From: Cloeon dipterum
Lineage: Eukaryota; Arthropoda; Insecta; Ephemeroptera; Baetidae
DNA: 64,000 nucleotides
Reading direction: 5' to 3'
Assembly: GCF_949628265.1 (NCBI RefSeq)
Contig: NC_088788.1
Span: 18,662,001-18,726,000 of the forward strand
Each line of letters opens with the position of its first letter. Within the stretch, counting starts at the first letter, position 1. The notes beneath the pieces are model-generated. The model was not told the DNA's origin. It made no database searches and saw only the letters and a list, made by a program, of their open reading frames with translations. Below are positions 28,105 through 39,853 of the stretch, piece by piece. A program made the translations under genes and the position numbers.

Positions 28105-28760
28105 CACTCAAAAAAATATTTTAGAATTTCCAATATTTCCTATTCATATATTAATTTCTCTATGTAATGCTATATTTAAATTTTTCAAGATAACGAAGAA
28201 GAAAATTCAGAAGCAAAGGAGCGTGAGCTTGAGGGCGTTCGTGCTGCAGAAGCAGGCAAAATAGATGACGCAGTCGAGATATTCACCTCCGCGATTGAAA
28301 TTGCACCTGAGCGTGCCTCTGGCTACAATAACCGAGCGCAAGCGTTAAGACTGAAAGGAAAGATTCCAGGTATTTATTCCGCCGCCTCGTTGATGTCATC
28401 AACATATATAACAATTAATATGTACTGTCAACAGAAGCGCTTCTCGATTTGAACAAGGCTCTCAGCCTCAGCGGCGGCGTTGGAAAGTCGGCCTGCCAAG
28501 CCCTGTGCCAGAGGGCGCAGATTTTCACGAAGGAGGGACATGAGGACTTGGCAAAAAAAGATCTTGAGGCAGCTGCGTCTCAAGGAAATGCGTTCGCGAA
28601 GTCACAAGTAAAATTTATAGTGGCATGGTTAATAAATTTAACTAATTGGTCAATTCAGCTGGCTCAATTGAATCCGTATGCTGCTCTCTGCAATAAAATG
28701 CTGCATGAGGCGTTCACAAAGCTGCAAAAAGGAGAGATGGACTGCCAACCAAAGTTCTAG
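26999..28760 (+). CDS. TTC36: Tetratricopeptide repeat protein 36
   Basis: Four exons (26999-27095, 28190-28369, 28435-28607, 28659-28760) give 183 residues, the usual TTC36 length. The family's TPR core is plain: [19 protein letters not shown], then [34 protein letters not shown], and the signature [12 protein letters not shown] near the C-terminus. TTC36 (HBP21) is a small Hsp70-binding TPR protein of the cytosol; in mammals it is tied to tyrosine catabolism. Intron 1 is 1.1 kb and contains a long (TA)n tract. AATAAA at 28862-28867. Confidence 0.93.
28037..28103. repeat. (TA)n microsatellite, about 67 bp
   Basis: Uninterrupted alternating T and A in intron 1 of TTC36. Such tracts are length-variable and can extrude cruciforms. 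Confidence 0.9.
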
Positions 28761-29258
28761 AGGGTTGATCTGTCTCCTAAGATCAACAAGATACGTAACA
28801 AAAACATTCAGAAGAGAAACAGGCAATTTAAAAAAAGGTTTTCACTATTTTGAAATATAACAATAAAGATAAAATATCTATGATCTGAACGACTTCTTTT
28901 AGACCCTTGTGAAATTATGTGATGGAAAATTCTACAGAGGTTAATGATAATTTTCTGAGAAAAGGGGGACTTGTTAAGAGAGACACTGGTGTAAGCTTTG
29001 CTGTATTTAATAAAATATTTTGTCACATACACAAATAATTCCATTAATGTCATTGTGTAGTAATGCTCAAACCCTTTAGAGTGGATTGAAATGCAATAGT
29101 ACAGAAATTCGCAATAGAAATTATCAGGATTTGGTAACAAATCAAATTTTAAATGACAATAATTCTAATTACTCTATGTGCAAGTTCTGATCCGACCGCA
29201 ACAAGTTGAGCAGGAAGAAATAAATAATTAAGTGTGAGAGTTGGTATAGAGAAGAATG
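28761..29258. other. 3' spacer between TTC36 and SEC62
   Basis: Tail-to-tail spacer of about 500 bp holding the TTC36 poly(A) signal (28862-28867) and the SEC62 3' UTR. No open frame or repeat of note. Confidence 0.5.
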
Positions 29259-31386
29259 TTATGAGTCAATCTCTTCGTGTTCCACCATTTCAAAATCTTT
29301 ACCAGTCTGAGACTTTTGGCTGCTTTCAGATTCACTTGCGCTGTTCTCAACCTCTCCCTCATTAGCACCAGAGCTAGAACAATTTTTATATACGCAATAT
29401 GAAATATAGCAAGAAATGCATGTCAGCAAGCATCTTTACTAAACTCTTACATCAATTTAACAAGCAGATTGGCGAGTTCTAAAATCTTTGATACGGCTCA
29501 AAATGTGAAATGTGGCTAATTAATAATTATTATTTTCTCCAACTTACTTCTCTTCCTCAATCAGCTTTCTGTTTTCGTCATCATCCTCTCCGTCAGAGTC
29601 TTTAGCTTTCTTCTTCTTCTTCTTTCCCTTATCTGAAGACTTTGCACCTTTGTACTCGTACTGTGAGAAGATAAAGTTAATATTGTACACACGGTGTTAA
29701 AAGCCTGAATATCGCACCTGATAAAGTGGCCAGAACGAGGGGAGGAATCCGACATCCTCGGTTAGGTTGGGCAACAGCCACAGGTGGTGCTTTCCTAGTG
29801 TCAACACCCAAACTAAGCAGAAAACGACCACTCGTAGGATGGCGAGAGCAATGATGAAGATCAAAAAGCCCGCGGCGGCCACGCTAAGATAATAAACGCC
29901 TTTCCTGCAATTCAGATACACGGAAATGACAAAATTTTAGTCAGTCAGGTTTTCATTACCTCACAACTGGCGGCCAGAGCGGGAAGAGACAGATTGCGAT
30001 TGCTCCGACGACAAGCAGACTGCCAAAAAACCAATAGTAGACTGGAATGGGGTCGTAGATCCACACATATGCGTCCAAGCCGTCAACAAATATTTGTTCC
30101 ATGTGCATTTCTAAACGGATTTTCCGCTTTTTCTTTTCCTTGTCTTTGCCTTCCTTCTGCTTTATGATTTTTGTTTTTAATTTACACAATTTGCGAAGAA
30201 ATTAAAATTAATACCTTCTCTGCTCCAACAGTTGTCTCTTCTTTGCGCTCGCACTCGGTGTGGCTACTCTCATCATCATCCTTTTTCTTGGACGTCTCTT
30301 TCTTTTTCAGCTTTGCCTTCAATTCCTCCTCTGACACAATAACCTTTCTAGCGCGATGAAAGAATTTAAAGACCAGCATCCTGGAATCCGGTTTTAAGTT
30401 ATATTTTTAATTTTAAGGAAAACGGAATATCCTCACTCATTGAGGAACTGGGCAGCGTCAAATCTAGTTGCAAACACAGGTTCATTTCCATTCTTTTCAG
30501 CAGCAAAATCTGATTCCATCAACGCGTCGATAGCCTTGCTTCCTAAAATTTACGTGTTAGTAATCAGTGTGGTGGTAATTACGAAATAATTATTTTGAAT
30601 GGTATTATAAAATAGTTAAAAATCGATTTTTACCTGTAAAGTATTCTACATTGTGACTGAGGAATTTGGTCTTCTTTGTAGGTACATTTTTGCGCAGCCA
30701 TTTCGCAACTGTGTAGCAAGTTTTTGACGGCTTTTCGATTTTAGGAGGGCTGTCCAATTCCTAAACATACAAAATTTCCCAACACAATTACATAAATACG
30801 ATTGCAACAAACATGATCTGACAGGATAATCTTTCAAATTCCTGGAAAAAAGTTTGCTCTGAAAATGACGAAATAGACACGATACAAGAAGTTACGATAC
30901 ACGCTCTACGCGCATAGCAGCAAATAAGGATGACCCACGTAAGATACAGCAGTTATGTTTGCAACGAAACTGTCGTGGATTGATGTACCGTTATTAATCG
31001 TGCTGGAATCCCCGAACTGCGTTCTTTTTTAGCTTGAATATCAGGAATGTGTGAATTGTTTAAATTCAAACACAATAAATTAAATCAGCATGTCGTATAT
31101 TAAAAGATACAATTTTTGTCAATGGGAGTAAAGGGCAATTTAAGACGTAACACTTGACGTTAATTGTCATAACCAGAGGACAATTAAATTGCGGGTCTGT
31201 TGTTATGTAAAAGGCTAAAACAGACAGGCCAATCATTTCCAATAAATTGAAGCACAGCAGATAGGTTTGCAGACTGATAAGTTAGCGGAATAGGTACAAC
31301 TTCAATGAATAATTTCGGAGGAACGGCATAAAAATTGATATTTGTCTCACCTCCTTTTTCTTCTTCGTCTTACGTTTCTCTGCCAT
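29259..31386 (-). CDS. SEC62: ER translocation protein SEC62
   Basis: Eight exons (31386-31351, 30760-30634, 30542-30437, 30380-30215, 30156-29960, 29904-29718, 29660-29548, 29373-29259) give 348 residues. The SEC62 N-terminal domain is clear: CYTVAKWLRKNVPTKKTKF, then HNVEYFTGSKAIDAL. A lysine-rich linker leads to two membrane segments (WFFGSLLVVGAIAICLFPLW and AAAGFLIFIIALAILRVVV). The cytosolic tail is Lys- then Glu-rich. With SEC63 it assists post-translational transport through the SEC61 channel and serves in ER-phagy. Exon 5 has a NAGNAG acceptor (30160 or 30157), so two isoforms differing by one Gln are possible. Head-to-head with SZRD1. Confidence 0.95.
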
Positions 31387-31801
31387 GTTTACTTCTTTAC
31401 TTCTACGCCGATTGCCGACCTGTCACATTAAACACACCTCCTTGGGTCGCTGACTCGAAACGGCTGAGCAAGCAAGTAGTTAACAAGTAATAATAGAGGA
31501 GCGCACACAAACTCCATTGGCTTCAATATAGCTTCCGCGAAATTCAAATGTAGCGTATGCTACTAATATTAAACCTTAACTTTCGGGCAGAAATTTGATG
31601 CTGATCGAAAACGAAGGCTTCATGTTCTTGCTCATGCGCACGTTAAACGGGCCGAAAAGAGATCGCAGTAGCAGCAGGGGCAGGCAAGCTCACATCTGAT
31701 CAGAGGCATGTTTATGGAGAGCGGCCACTTTTCACGACCGCTGGTCTGACCCGGGGATGATTAGATTTTGACCAATATTTTCACGTTTCTTAACATCTAT
31801 A
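31387..31801. promoter_or_regulatory. Shared divergent promoter region, SEC62 and SZRD1
   Basis: 415 bp between two diverging start codons. No TATA box is evident on either strand. The short spacing suggests one bidirectional promoter for two housekeeping genes. Confidence 0.45.
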
Positions 31802-33205
31802 ATGGCAGCCATCGAGGACAACGACGCCTGTGAAAGTTGGGAAGAACTGGAAGACTCGGGAGTGAGTTCCGTCCAATCACTGACCCCATTTCTCGATTGT
31901 TTTTTCACCATGTTAATGCCGTGACCCATCTCCATTCCACTATTTACGACCCTTATCGAGTTTCTTATTTCTTTGTGATGCTAACAATGTCTCCCTCTCT
32001 CGTTTTCCTGCAGGAATTGGACAAGAAACTCAACATCATTCAGTCAAAGAAGGAAGAGAAATCAAAGAAGAGGTTTTTTACTGTTAAAAACACTCTTGGT
32101 TTTGCAATAATAACATGTCGTTATTACAGTAACGAAGCTGTGGTAATTATTCAAGACGAGAGCCTCAGATCAATGTTAAGTCCTCAAGAGCCAACAGTCA
32201 AAATATTGAAAAGGCCGACAAAAACAAATGATAATCAAGTTACCCCAGATCAGCCTGTCCGAAGACACAAAACTCTACAGGAGGTGCTGATAAAATAATC
32301 AATTCCCTGACTTTGTAATTATTATCAATTCCCTAGAGAGAGCAAGAGTATGCTGAGGCCAGATTGAGGATATTGGGGTCTGCCTGCAGTCCTTCTGAAG
32401 TCTCTAATGCTGCTGATAAGTAATTATACAGTTATTCAATCTCTATTTTTATTAAAAGGCAGAAGGATTATTTGCTTCTTATTGAAAAGATTAGGCCCTA
32501 TTTCTCTATTTAGCTGTTACTAAAATGAGAGAAAGTCAACAACCGTGAACTCTATCCCAACACAGGTGCATACATTTTTCCTTCCCGGTCCTTGGAAAGG
32601 GATAAAAAATATCAAAAGGGAGATATTTAAGGTCATTTGAAGTTCAGCCACTTGACTGCCGATCTAATAATATTTGTTATTATTTTCTAAAATTAAATCA
32701 CACCTTTTTCAATGACTCTGTTACTAAGCTAACAAAGCAAATCTGCTAGTAAATTATAGAAAAATGCAAGCCTAATTTTAATTAGTAGAGAAGTAGATTT
32801 TAACGTGGTGACTTACCAACCCCCAAAATTTGTAAGGCACACACATATAATAGCCGGTAGGGGTTGCATTGTAAAAATGTACTACTTGCGGCAAACACTA
32901 TATATGTATTTAGCATGGAGCTAAGTGAAAGCCAAGTAAAAGCATATTTGTATTTTTTGAAGGTAGTAGAATCTGAATACTAATTCCAACCTCCTCATAT
33001 TCAATATTCATTTAACATAAGCACTAAGATATCTAAAAAAATATTTATTTATTTCAGCGTTCGGGGCGTTCAAACTGTAACTGCCAATGGTCATATCAGC
33101 GGCTCAAACAGTGTTGACCAACAGCCTCTACGCCAAGACTTTGATACAAATGTGATTAGAGTGCCGAAAGGTCCAGATGGTTCCAAGGGATTCTCTAGGA
33201 GGTAA
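31802..33205 (+). CDS. SZRD1: SUZ domain-containing protein 1
   Basis: Five exons (31802-31861, 32014-32072, 32130-32283, 32337-32419, 33058-33205) give 167 residues against 152 in human. Start CESWEELEDSGELDKKL, SUZ motif region VVIIQDESL then KILKRPT, the EREQEYAEARLRILG block, and the SUZ-C end VIRVPKGPDGSKGFSRR all match. The SUZ domain binds RNA; SZRD1 is a small, little-characterised RNA-associated protein. Introns 3 (53 nt) and 2 (57 nt) are near the lower size limit. Intron 4 is 638 nt and otherwise empty. Confidence 0.94.
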
Positions 33206-33732
33206 AGTGAAGTGCTTCTTCATTTGTGTTTCAAATTGAAGACTTGTACAGTAACTTTGATTTACAACGAATGTGTGGCGTAAAAGTAAGATGACATGAT
33301 AGTTTTATGGTTCCAACCACCTTAAATTTAATTTTTATTTATTGCTAGTAACGGTTTTGTTGTCTTTTTTCCGCAAGTCTCAAACATGTTTTATGATGTA
33401 TGCGTAGCTTAAGGTTTTTTATTTTGAGTTTTTGATTAATTCTATTAAGAGAAAATGTGGCCAAACCTATTCTTATACATACTGTGCGGGTTGCATTTTT
33501 GTGGACACTGTTAATTGTGCACAATTTAATGACGTTATTTTGAAGTATCATTGGGGGCACCCCAACTGTACAGATTCTTATTGAGCATTCAAACTGCTGC
33601 AATTGTATTAATCAGAGGTTAAGGATTTGTGTCAGCAACAACTATTTTCTCTCAATACCAGTTGAGCAAGATTAAGTGAAAATATATTATAACTGAATCA
33701 ATGAATTTTTATTATCACCAGCTGTCCTCTCG
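33206..33732. other. 3' spacer between SZRD1 and the RAMA-like gene
   Basis: Tail-to-tail spacer. TTTATT at 33708-33713 is the minus-strand AATAAA of the RAMA-like gene, 20 nt past its stop. I find no clear + strand AATAAA for SZRD1. The 85-codon minus frame at 33345-33602 has no splice or family support. Confidence 0.45.
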
Positions 33733-36014
33733 TCAGATCTGTCCATAGCCAGAACTTGGTTCACACAAAATATGCTTTTGTTTCAGAAATTCCACATGAT
33801 TCTTCCACATTTTAAAAATTTTTTCCTGTTCTATCTCAGCAATAACCCAAATTGATGGGGTTTGTGGGTTTGATTCCATTTCTTCGGAAGTATTGTTGCT
33901 CCCTGCGTCTGATTGGGACTTCTCCAAATTTATCGGTCCTGCCTGACTTTGGACTATTGGGTCATTTTGTTCCGCGTCTTGAAAAATTTTATGTTGGAAA
34001 TAATGTTCAAAATTCTCGAGACATACTTAATACCAGTTAGCAGATCGCCAGGAAATTCCACAGAAGTCAAAGCACCAGAAAATTGTTGCATATCGAAGGA
34101 AGGGCTTTCAGGTTCCAGGTCAGGCTGATTTCTCTCCTCAACAAGGAGGCTCTTTCTGGGTCTTGGTCTTCCGGGAAGTTTTCTACAAATTGGAAAGATA
34201 CGTTTTTCGCATTTAATTTAATCCATACTTATTTCCGACAGCTTTCTGTGATTCTTGTTTCTTTCTCTCTTTTAATCTCTTCCAAATTCTTGTTAGATTG
34301 TCCTTTCTATTATAGCGGACGTAATCAAATGCCATGCCTCCAGTTATTACTTTGCTGGAGGAAAAGGCACGGCACCAGTCCTCTACGCTTGAGTAAACCT
34401 GTGAGTTGGAAGTGACGATTGAAGCATCAGCTCTTAAGCTCCCTTGGGCAGTCAGCCTCATCGTCTATCACATAAAAAATTCTGATCATCTAATCTCAAA
34501 CTAGAAACAATGAATTACCGGAAGTCTCAAGGATAAATTTGATTCACCAGGATTGAGCAGGTCTGCTTCCATCAACACTTTTAGCGAAGGCAAGTCCTTG
34601 CCTTCTGGCACCTATTTTTTAAGTCGAGTTTGAGTTAAATTTAAACAAAAAATGCATTTCGATTGAAATAACCTCTGCAGGTATAGGCAGAAATTGTGGC
34701 TGCTTATTAGAACAAATTCCAGCTGCTTCTGTGTTTAGAGCCTTGTAAAATGCAAAAGATTCATAATTAGTAATTTGAGTTAAGTTAAATCTCTTACATT
34801 TCTCAAGTTATCCTTCAAGTTACAGAACTGCGCTGTGATTCTTTGAAGCCTCTATATATGATACATAATATTAATAGAAAGAAAAACGATAATAAGAACC
34901 CTTACCATTTTCTCCGACCTGCTTCCTTTGCTTCCAAGCAAATCTATCTTTTCGTCAATTTCTGAGATTGTTGCTTCTACATCCACAACTTCATCATGCC
35001 CCAAAGGAACATTCTTAGAGCTCAATTGATGCTGCATTATGCTCAACTGACTCTCCAAAATGACGATTTCATCATGATTGGTCATCCTCTGAAATACCTT
35101 TTTTTATTATTTGAAACAAGCATCTTAATATCTCTTTTACTTTTGGTTTTACTACTTTGCTCAGCATATTGAGTTTCCTCTTGCTCGGCCTCTTCAGACT
35201 GTTGAGCTGGAAAAAATAATCGTTCTCTACGTCATAAAGAAGCATGGGTATCATTCACGTAAAAATTAAAAATTTTTGCTGCTGATGCGCTGTTGAACAA
35301 ACCATGCTCTGCTTTTGCTGAGTGCAATTTCTGCCTTCATCATCATTTTGTTCCTTTTCTGTTTCAAGACCTTTACAGGTAGGGAAAGAAGAATTGTTGT
35401 TGGCAGTTTCATAGCTAACGAAGTCTTTTTCCAACCAGTCTTCATTTAATTGGCTGATATCATCAGCGCCAGAGAAATAGGTTCTTTGAGAATCAGAATC
35501 TGACTCTCCACCATCATCTTGAAAAATTGCACATCCATCATCAGGTCGCTGGCCAGAAGGAAATTTTTCTTTTCTGGCTACTGCTTCACTTCGGACCAAC
35601 TGGCAATTCTTTCTTTTGTGTGGCCGAATAATCGGGGACCTGGAAGGTTTTATAATGCCGCGAAATATTAATATAAAAGAAAACAGATTTTTAGCGTTTA
35701 AAGCAAGCACACATAAATTACATTATGTGTATGCAATAAAGTAGTGAAATTTTTACTTCCATACTGCAAAAGGTTATTAAATAATTTTGTTTCAATTTAA
35801 TAAACATAAATATAAAAATTTAGGAAATTTAGATTTATGCAAACATAATTATAAACACGCTGGATGAGAAGCCTTCCGTCGTGTGAAGGGAGATGACTTT
35901 ATAATGAATTATAAGAGTGCATTGCATTTTATAAACATAATTAAAAATCTTTAATACGCACGGAATAACTATTATATAATTGTTTTCCTCGTTTTCCGTG
36001 TTTGCTTCCTCCAT
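33733..36014 (-). CDS. Putative chromatin protein with RAMA-like domain
   Basis: Ten exons (36014-35962, 35639-35303, 35206-35141, 35088-34906, 34851-34798, 34741-34673, 34611-34519, 34464-34229, 34182-34034, 33977-33733) give 494 residues with all phases in agreement. I cannot name an orthologue. The N-terminal third is acidic with basic patches (RPHKRKN, LKRPSKRKLN) that look like nuclear signals. A coiled-coil stretch follows (LESQLSIMQHQL, EIDEKIDLL). Residues about 263-345 resemble a RAMA domain: LKVLMEADLLNPGE, then GSLRADASIV, VYSSVEDWC, and GGMAFDYVRYN. RAMA occurs in MPND with an MPN protease domain, which is absent here. The rest is low-complexity with one more conserved-looking helix (IWVIAEIEQEKIFKMW). 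The spliced gene is well supported; the domain call is tentative. Confidence 0.7.
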
Positions 36015-36401
36015 TTCGCTCTTTACGTCCTCTTCCGGCGTTTCCCTCGTCAGTTTGGCGCTATTTTTTTCACTCCAAGAAAAGCAGGACGCATGCGCGT
36101 TTGTAAAAAATATTTAGTTTTGCTGATCCCCGTTGCAAGTCGCTCCCCCACTCCCCATCATCATCATCATTGTTATTGTTGTGTTTCTCGTTTCTCATCT
36201 CTGTGCTTCGCCCAGCTTCGCCGTGTAATCTTCAGCCTTCATTGGACTGTACATTCGGCCAGATATTCTCAGTTCTTAACAGGTTCTTAATCTACTGGTA
36301 TGGTTTTCCACTTTGCTGAAAAATAAAATTGTAAATGTTTGGCTAAATTCGAGGCCAGCCTCTGAAGGATTAATTTGTTAATCATTGTTTTAGAAACGAT
36401 C
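36015..36401. promoter_or_regulatory. Shared divergent promoter, RAMA-like gene and SPT4
   Basis: 387 bp between diverging start codons. TTTGGCGC at 36054-36061 is a full match to the E2F core, 40 nt upstream of the RAMA-like gene start. On the + side an SPT4 leader exon probably ends near 36280 (TTAACAG then GTTCTT) and splices to the coding exon behind TTTTAG at 36392. Confidence 0.45.
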
Positions 36402-37243
36402 ATGGACGACAAGCAAGAAATTTTAAGGACGATTCCTGCTAACTTGAAGCAGTTGAGAGCATGCATGTCTTGCTCTCTTATTAAGGTAATACTTACGTAT
36501 GTAAACATTTAAACGATGAAACATAAATCGTATCCTACATAAATTATAAAATGAGTCCATTTTCCAGTCAGCAGATCAGTTTGAGAAAGATGGATGTGAT
36601 AACTGTGACACCTTTTTGCATATGAAAGGAAACAAAGATGCAGTTATCGATTGCACAAGCACAAATTTTGATGGGTATGTACCACAGCATGCTCACATAA
36701 CTCACATTCCGTATAATAGGAGAAAAAATAATTTTATCCATATTTATCATTTAGGATGATTGCTGCTATGAGCAACGAGGACAGCTGGGTTTGCAGGTGG
36801 CAGAGGATAAGTAAGTTTGGCCCACAGTTTGCGAAAAATAATGTAAATATAATTTGATAACAGCTAGATATCATTTAAAGTATGAGAACATAAGAAAATA
36901 TTTCAATCCAAAAAATAGATTTTTTAGTCTTAATAATAGCCCCAGAGCTTTCCCCCTAAATTAAAACCAGTGTAAGGGAGGGATTAAATTAGAGGCCTTC
37001 TTAATTGGATTCACTTATTATAATTCAATTAAATGTAACTTTTAATTGTTTAGGAGTGGTACTTTCAAGTAAATTCACAAAATGACGATTGTAATTCATG
37101 ATTTTTTCCCAGATCCTTTGGTGAAAGGCATGTACGCCATATCTGTCGCTGGGAGACTGCCCTCTCACGTTTTAAGAGAAATGAAAAGAAGAAATATTCC
37201 AATCAGAAACAGAGACACCCGCCAGATGTATAGTTCCACTTAA
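36402..37243 (+). CDS. SUPT4H1: Transcription elongation factor SPT4
   Basis: Four exons (36402-36485, 36568-36674, 36755-36810, 37113-37243) give 125 residues; human SPT4 has 117. The C4 zinc finger is complete: LRACMSCSLIK, then DQFEKDGCDNCDTFL. Other family blocks are present: DCTSTNFDG, SNEDSWVCRWQRI and GMYAISVAGRLP. SPT4 pairs with SPT5 as DSIF, which controls pausing and processivity of RNA polymerase II. The C-terminus is a few residues longer than in vertebrates. AATAAA at 37345-37350. Confidence 0.96.
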
Positions 37244-37907
37244 AACGACTTTGACGATTGTTTGACACTTAACGGCTATTCCAAAAATTTTGGTGGCTTT
37301 AATTGTATTACTATGATAAACTAAATGTATAGAGTCTTACTTCAAATAAAGCCATTTTCCGAATTTTCATAGAGTAAAATGTTTCTGTTTAATAATAATA
37401 AATAACACATTCCTTTAAAAAAAATGAGATAATACAAGTTCCACAAAAAAAATCAATTTTGGCGTGGAAAAATTTAAAGGTACGTTTTTATCATCAATAA
37501 TTACTCATTATAGCAGTCAGCATGCTAAATTAGAAGATTGTCACATAATTATGCAACATTGAGTAAATTAAATGAAAATAAATCAAAATTTTTATGTAGA
37601 GACTGATAGCAGCTACCTACGTATTTATGTGGTCAACAGATGGCATTGCTCAAAGCAACAAGCCGCACATGCACTGCGCCAGTCCACGCCTCTATGTTTT
37701 CATTTTCACTCGCGTGTTGTGTTGCATAAAGAGTGACCACCGGTATTTTGATCCGTCTCGCTGATGTTAAGATTCGTCTTAAGCAAGTGACTGCGAGAGA
37801 ATACATAACTGCATTTTCACAAGAGAACGAAACGAAGAAAACTATACTGGAGATAAATTATTATACATAGCTTATCTTTTCATTCGTAAACCGTATAAAC
37901 GTTAGAA
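37244..37907. other. Spacer between SPT4 and GTF2H2
   Basis: Contains the SPT4 3' UTR and, in its right half, the GTF2H2 promoter and leader. AT-rich. No open frame or repeat of note. Confidence 0.5.
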
Positions 37908-39564
37908 ATGGCAGCAGAAGATGATGGAAAAGAATATCGATGGGAGACTGGCTATGAAAAAACTTGGTTTGTATTTCACGTATATATACAGTAAAAAATG
38001 TTTTAGTAAACTATGATAATTCTGAAAAATTGCATAGCTTGCAAACCGAATTTATGTATGTATCATATTGTACATAAAAGTTAGCGGGCCAAACAAAACT
38101 TGCATTCAATTTGATTAATCAAAACATTTTCTTATCTAGATACATAATTATATACACTTAACAAACAGCACCGCAGTCCGCAAGCCATTTTTTCCACATA
38201 TTAAATTTAAATATTCCACTAATATCTACGCATATTTGGCGAAAAGGTTCATTGGCTCATTTTGACAGTCTCATGTCATGGCGCCATTTCTATGCAGCTT
38301 TGTTATTAGGAGATCGTTAATGCAACAAGTTTTCGCAAAATATTTGTACTCATGCTCATTCCTGATTACAATCTTTCAGGGAAGCTATCAAAGAAGATGA
38401 TGATGGCTTGCTTGATGGTTCGGTGGCAGAGATTATCCAGAAAGCGAAAAGAAAGCGCATGCTGGAAAGGAAGAGCAATGCAAGACTAGGCATGATGAGA
38501 CACATTTTCGTTGTGATCGATCTGTCTGAATGTATGGCTGACCAGGATCTGAAACCCACTCGACAAATATGCACAATTAAGGTTTTAACATGAAAATTTG
38601 TAATTGTGCTCTTTTATTAAGTTTTATTCTGTTTTGCAGCTGTTAAACGCATTCATCGAAGAGTTCTTCGACCACAATCCTATTAGCCAAATGGGTATAA
38701 TTGTAATGAAAAATAAACGTGCAGAAAAAGTGAGCGACCTCACAGGAACAGCTAAGAAGCACATAAAAGTACAACAGCTTAAGAAAGATTTGGTTGTAAA
38801 ATAACAAAGTGATTTTTTAGGCCCTGCATCAAATTGAAAGCATGCCTTGTGGAGGGGAACCTAGCTTGCAAAACGCTCTGGAAATGGCAATGCGGTCTTT
38901 GAAAATGCTTCCGTCTCACGCGAGCAGAGAAATTCTCATCATCCTAGGCAGTCTCACGACCTGCGACCCAGGAGACATCAACCAGACAATTAATGTAAAA
39001 TAGAAAAAAATATTAAATCCACGTTTGCTGACTAATGAGTCTCTGGCAGGAATTGAAAGAACACGTGATCCAGTGTTCACTAATATCCCTGGCCGGAGAA
39101 GTGCATATTTGCAAGGCGTTGGCCAAAACGACAGGAGGTCAGTTTGGAGTCGTTCTGGATGACGCGCACTTCAAGGATCTGCTTCTACTTCACGTTGAAC
39201 CACCGCCAGCCGCTGCAAAACTAGAACCGGCACTAATCAAAATGGGCTTCCCCCACCATGTCACTGGCGCTGTTGGACAGAGCAAAGACGCGCCCATGCT
39301 GGCCATTTGCATGTGGTAAGAGTTATTTTATTCCTTCGATTCCTTGAACGTATTTTGCGGGCCGAATAACACTGCCAAGCAGATAACTTGGAACAAGTGG
39401 CATCAGAGAAGCCTGGGCCCAATGTGGCCATCCTTTTGCCTTAAAACACCACATATTTGTCCCTAAAACCGCTGGAAAGGAGCGAAAACCAGTCTGTTGA
39501 ACTATTTAAGAATTCAATTTGCTTAATTAACTACCTTTTGCCAGCTCTGATGTAATGCAGGCAG

Positions 39565-39642
<78 letters not shown>

Positions 39643-39796
39643 TCCTGGTCCCGGCAAAATTGCGCAACGTTCAACAAACACCCAAATTTTCATTGTCGAA
39701 TTGATTGTTGACCTTTTGTTGCAACAAGGAAATTCGCGTTTGGTTGTTGAAAGTTACGCAATTTTGCCGGGACCAGGACGATATATATATATATAT

Positions 39797-39853
<57 letters not shown>

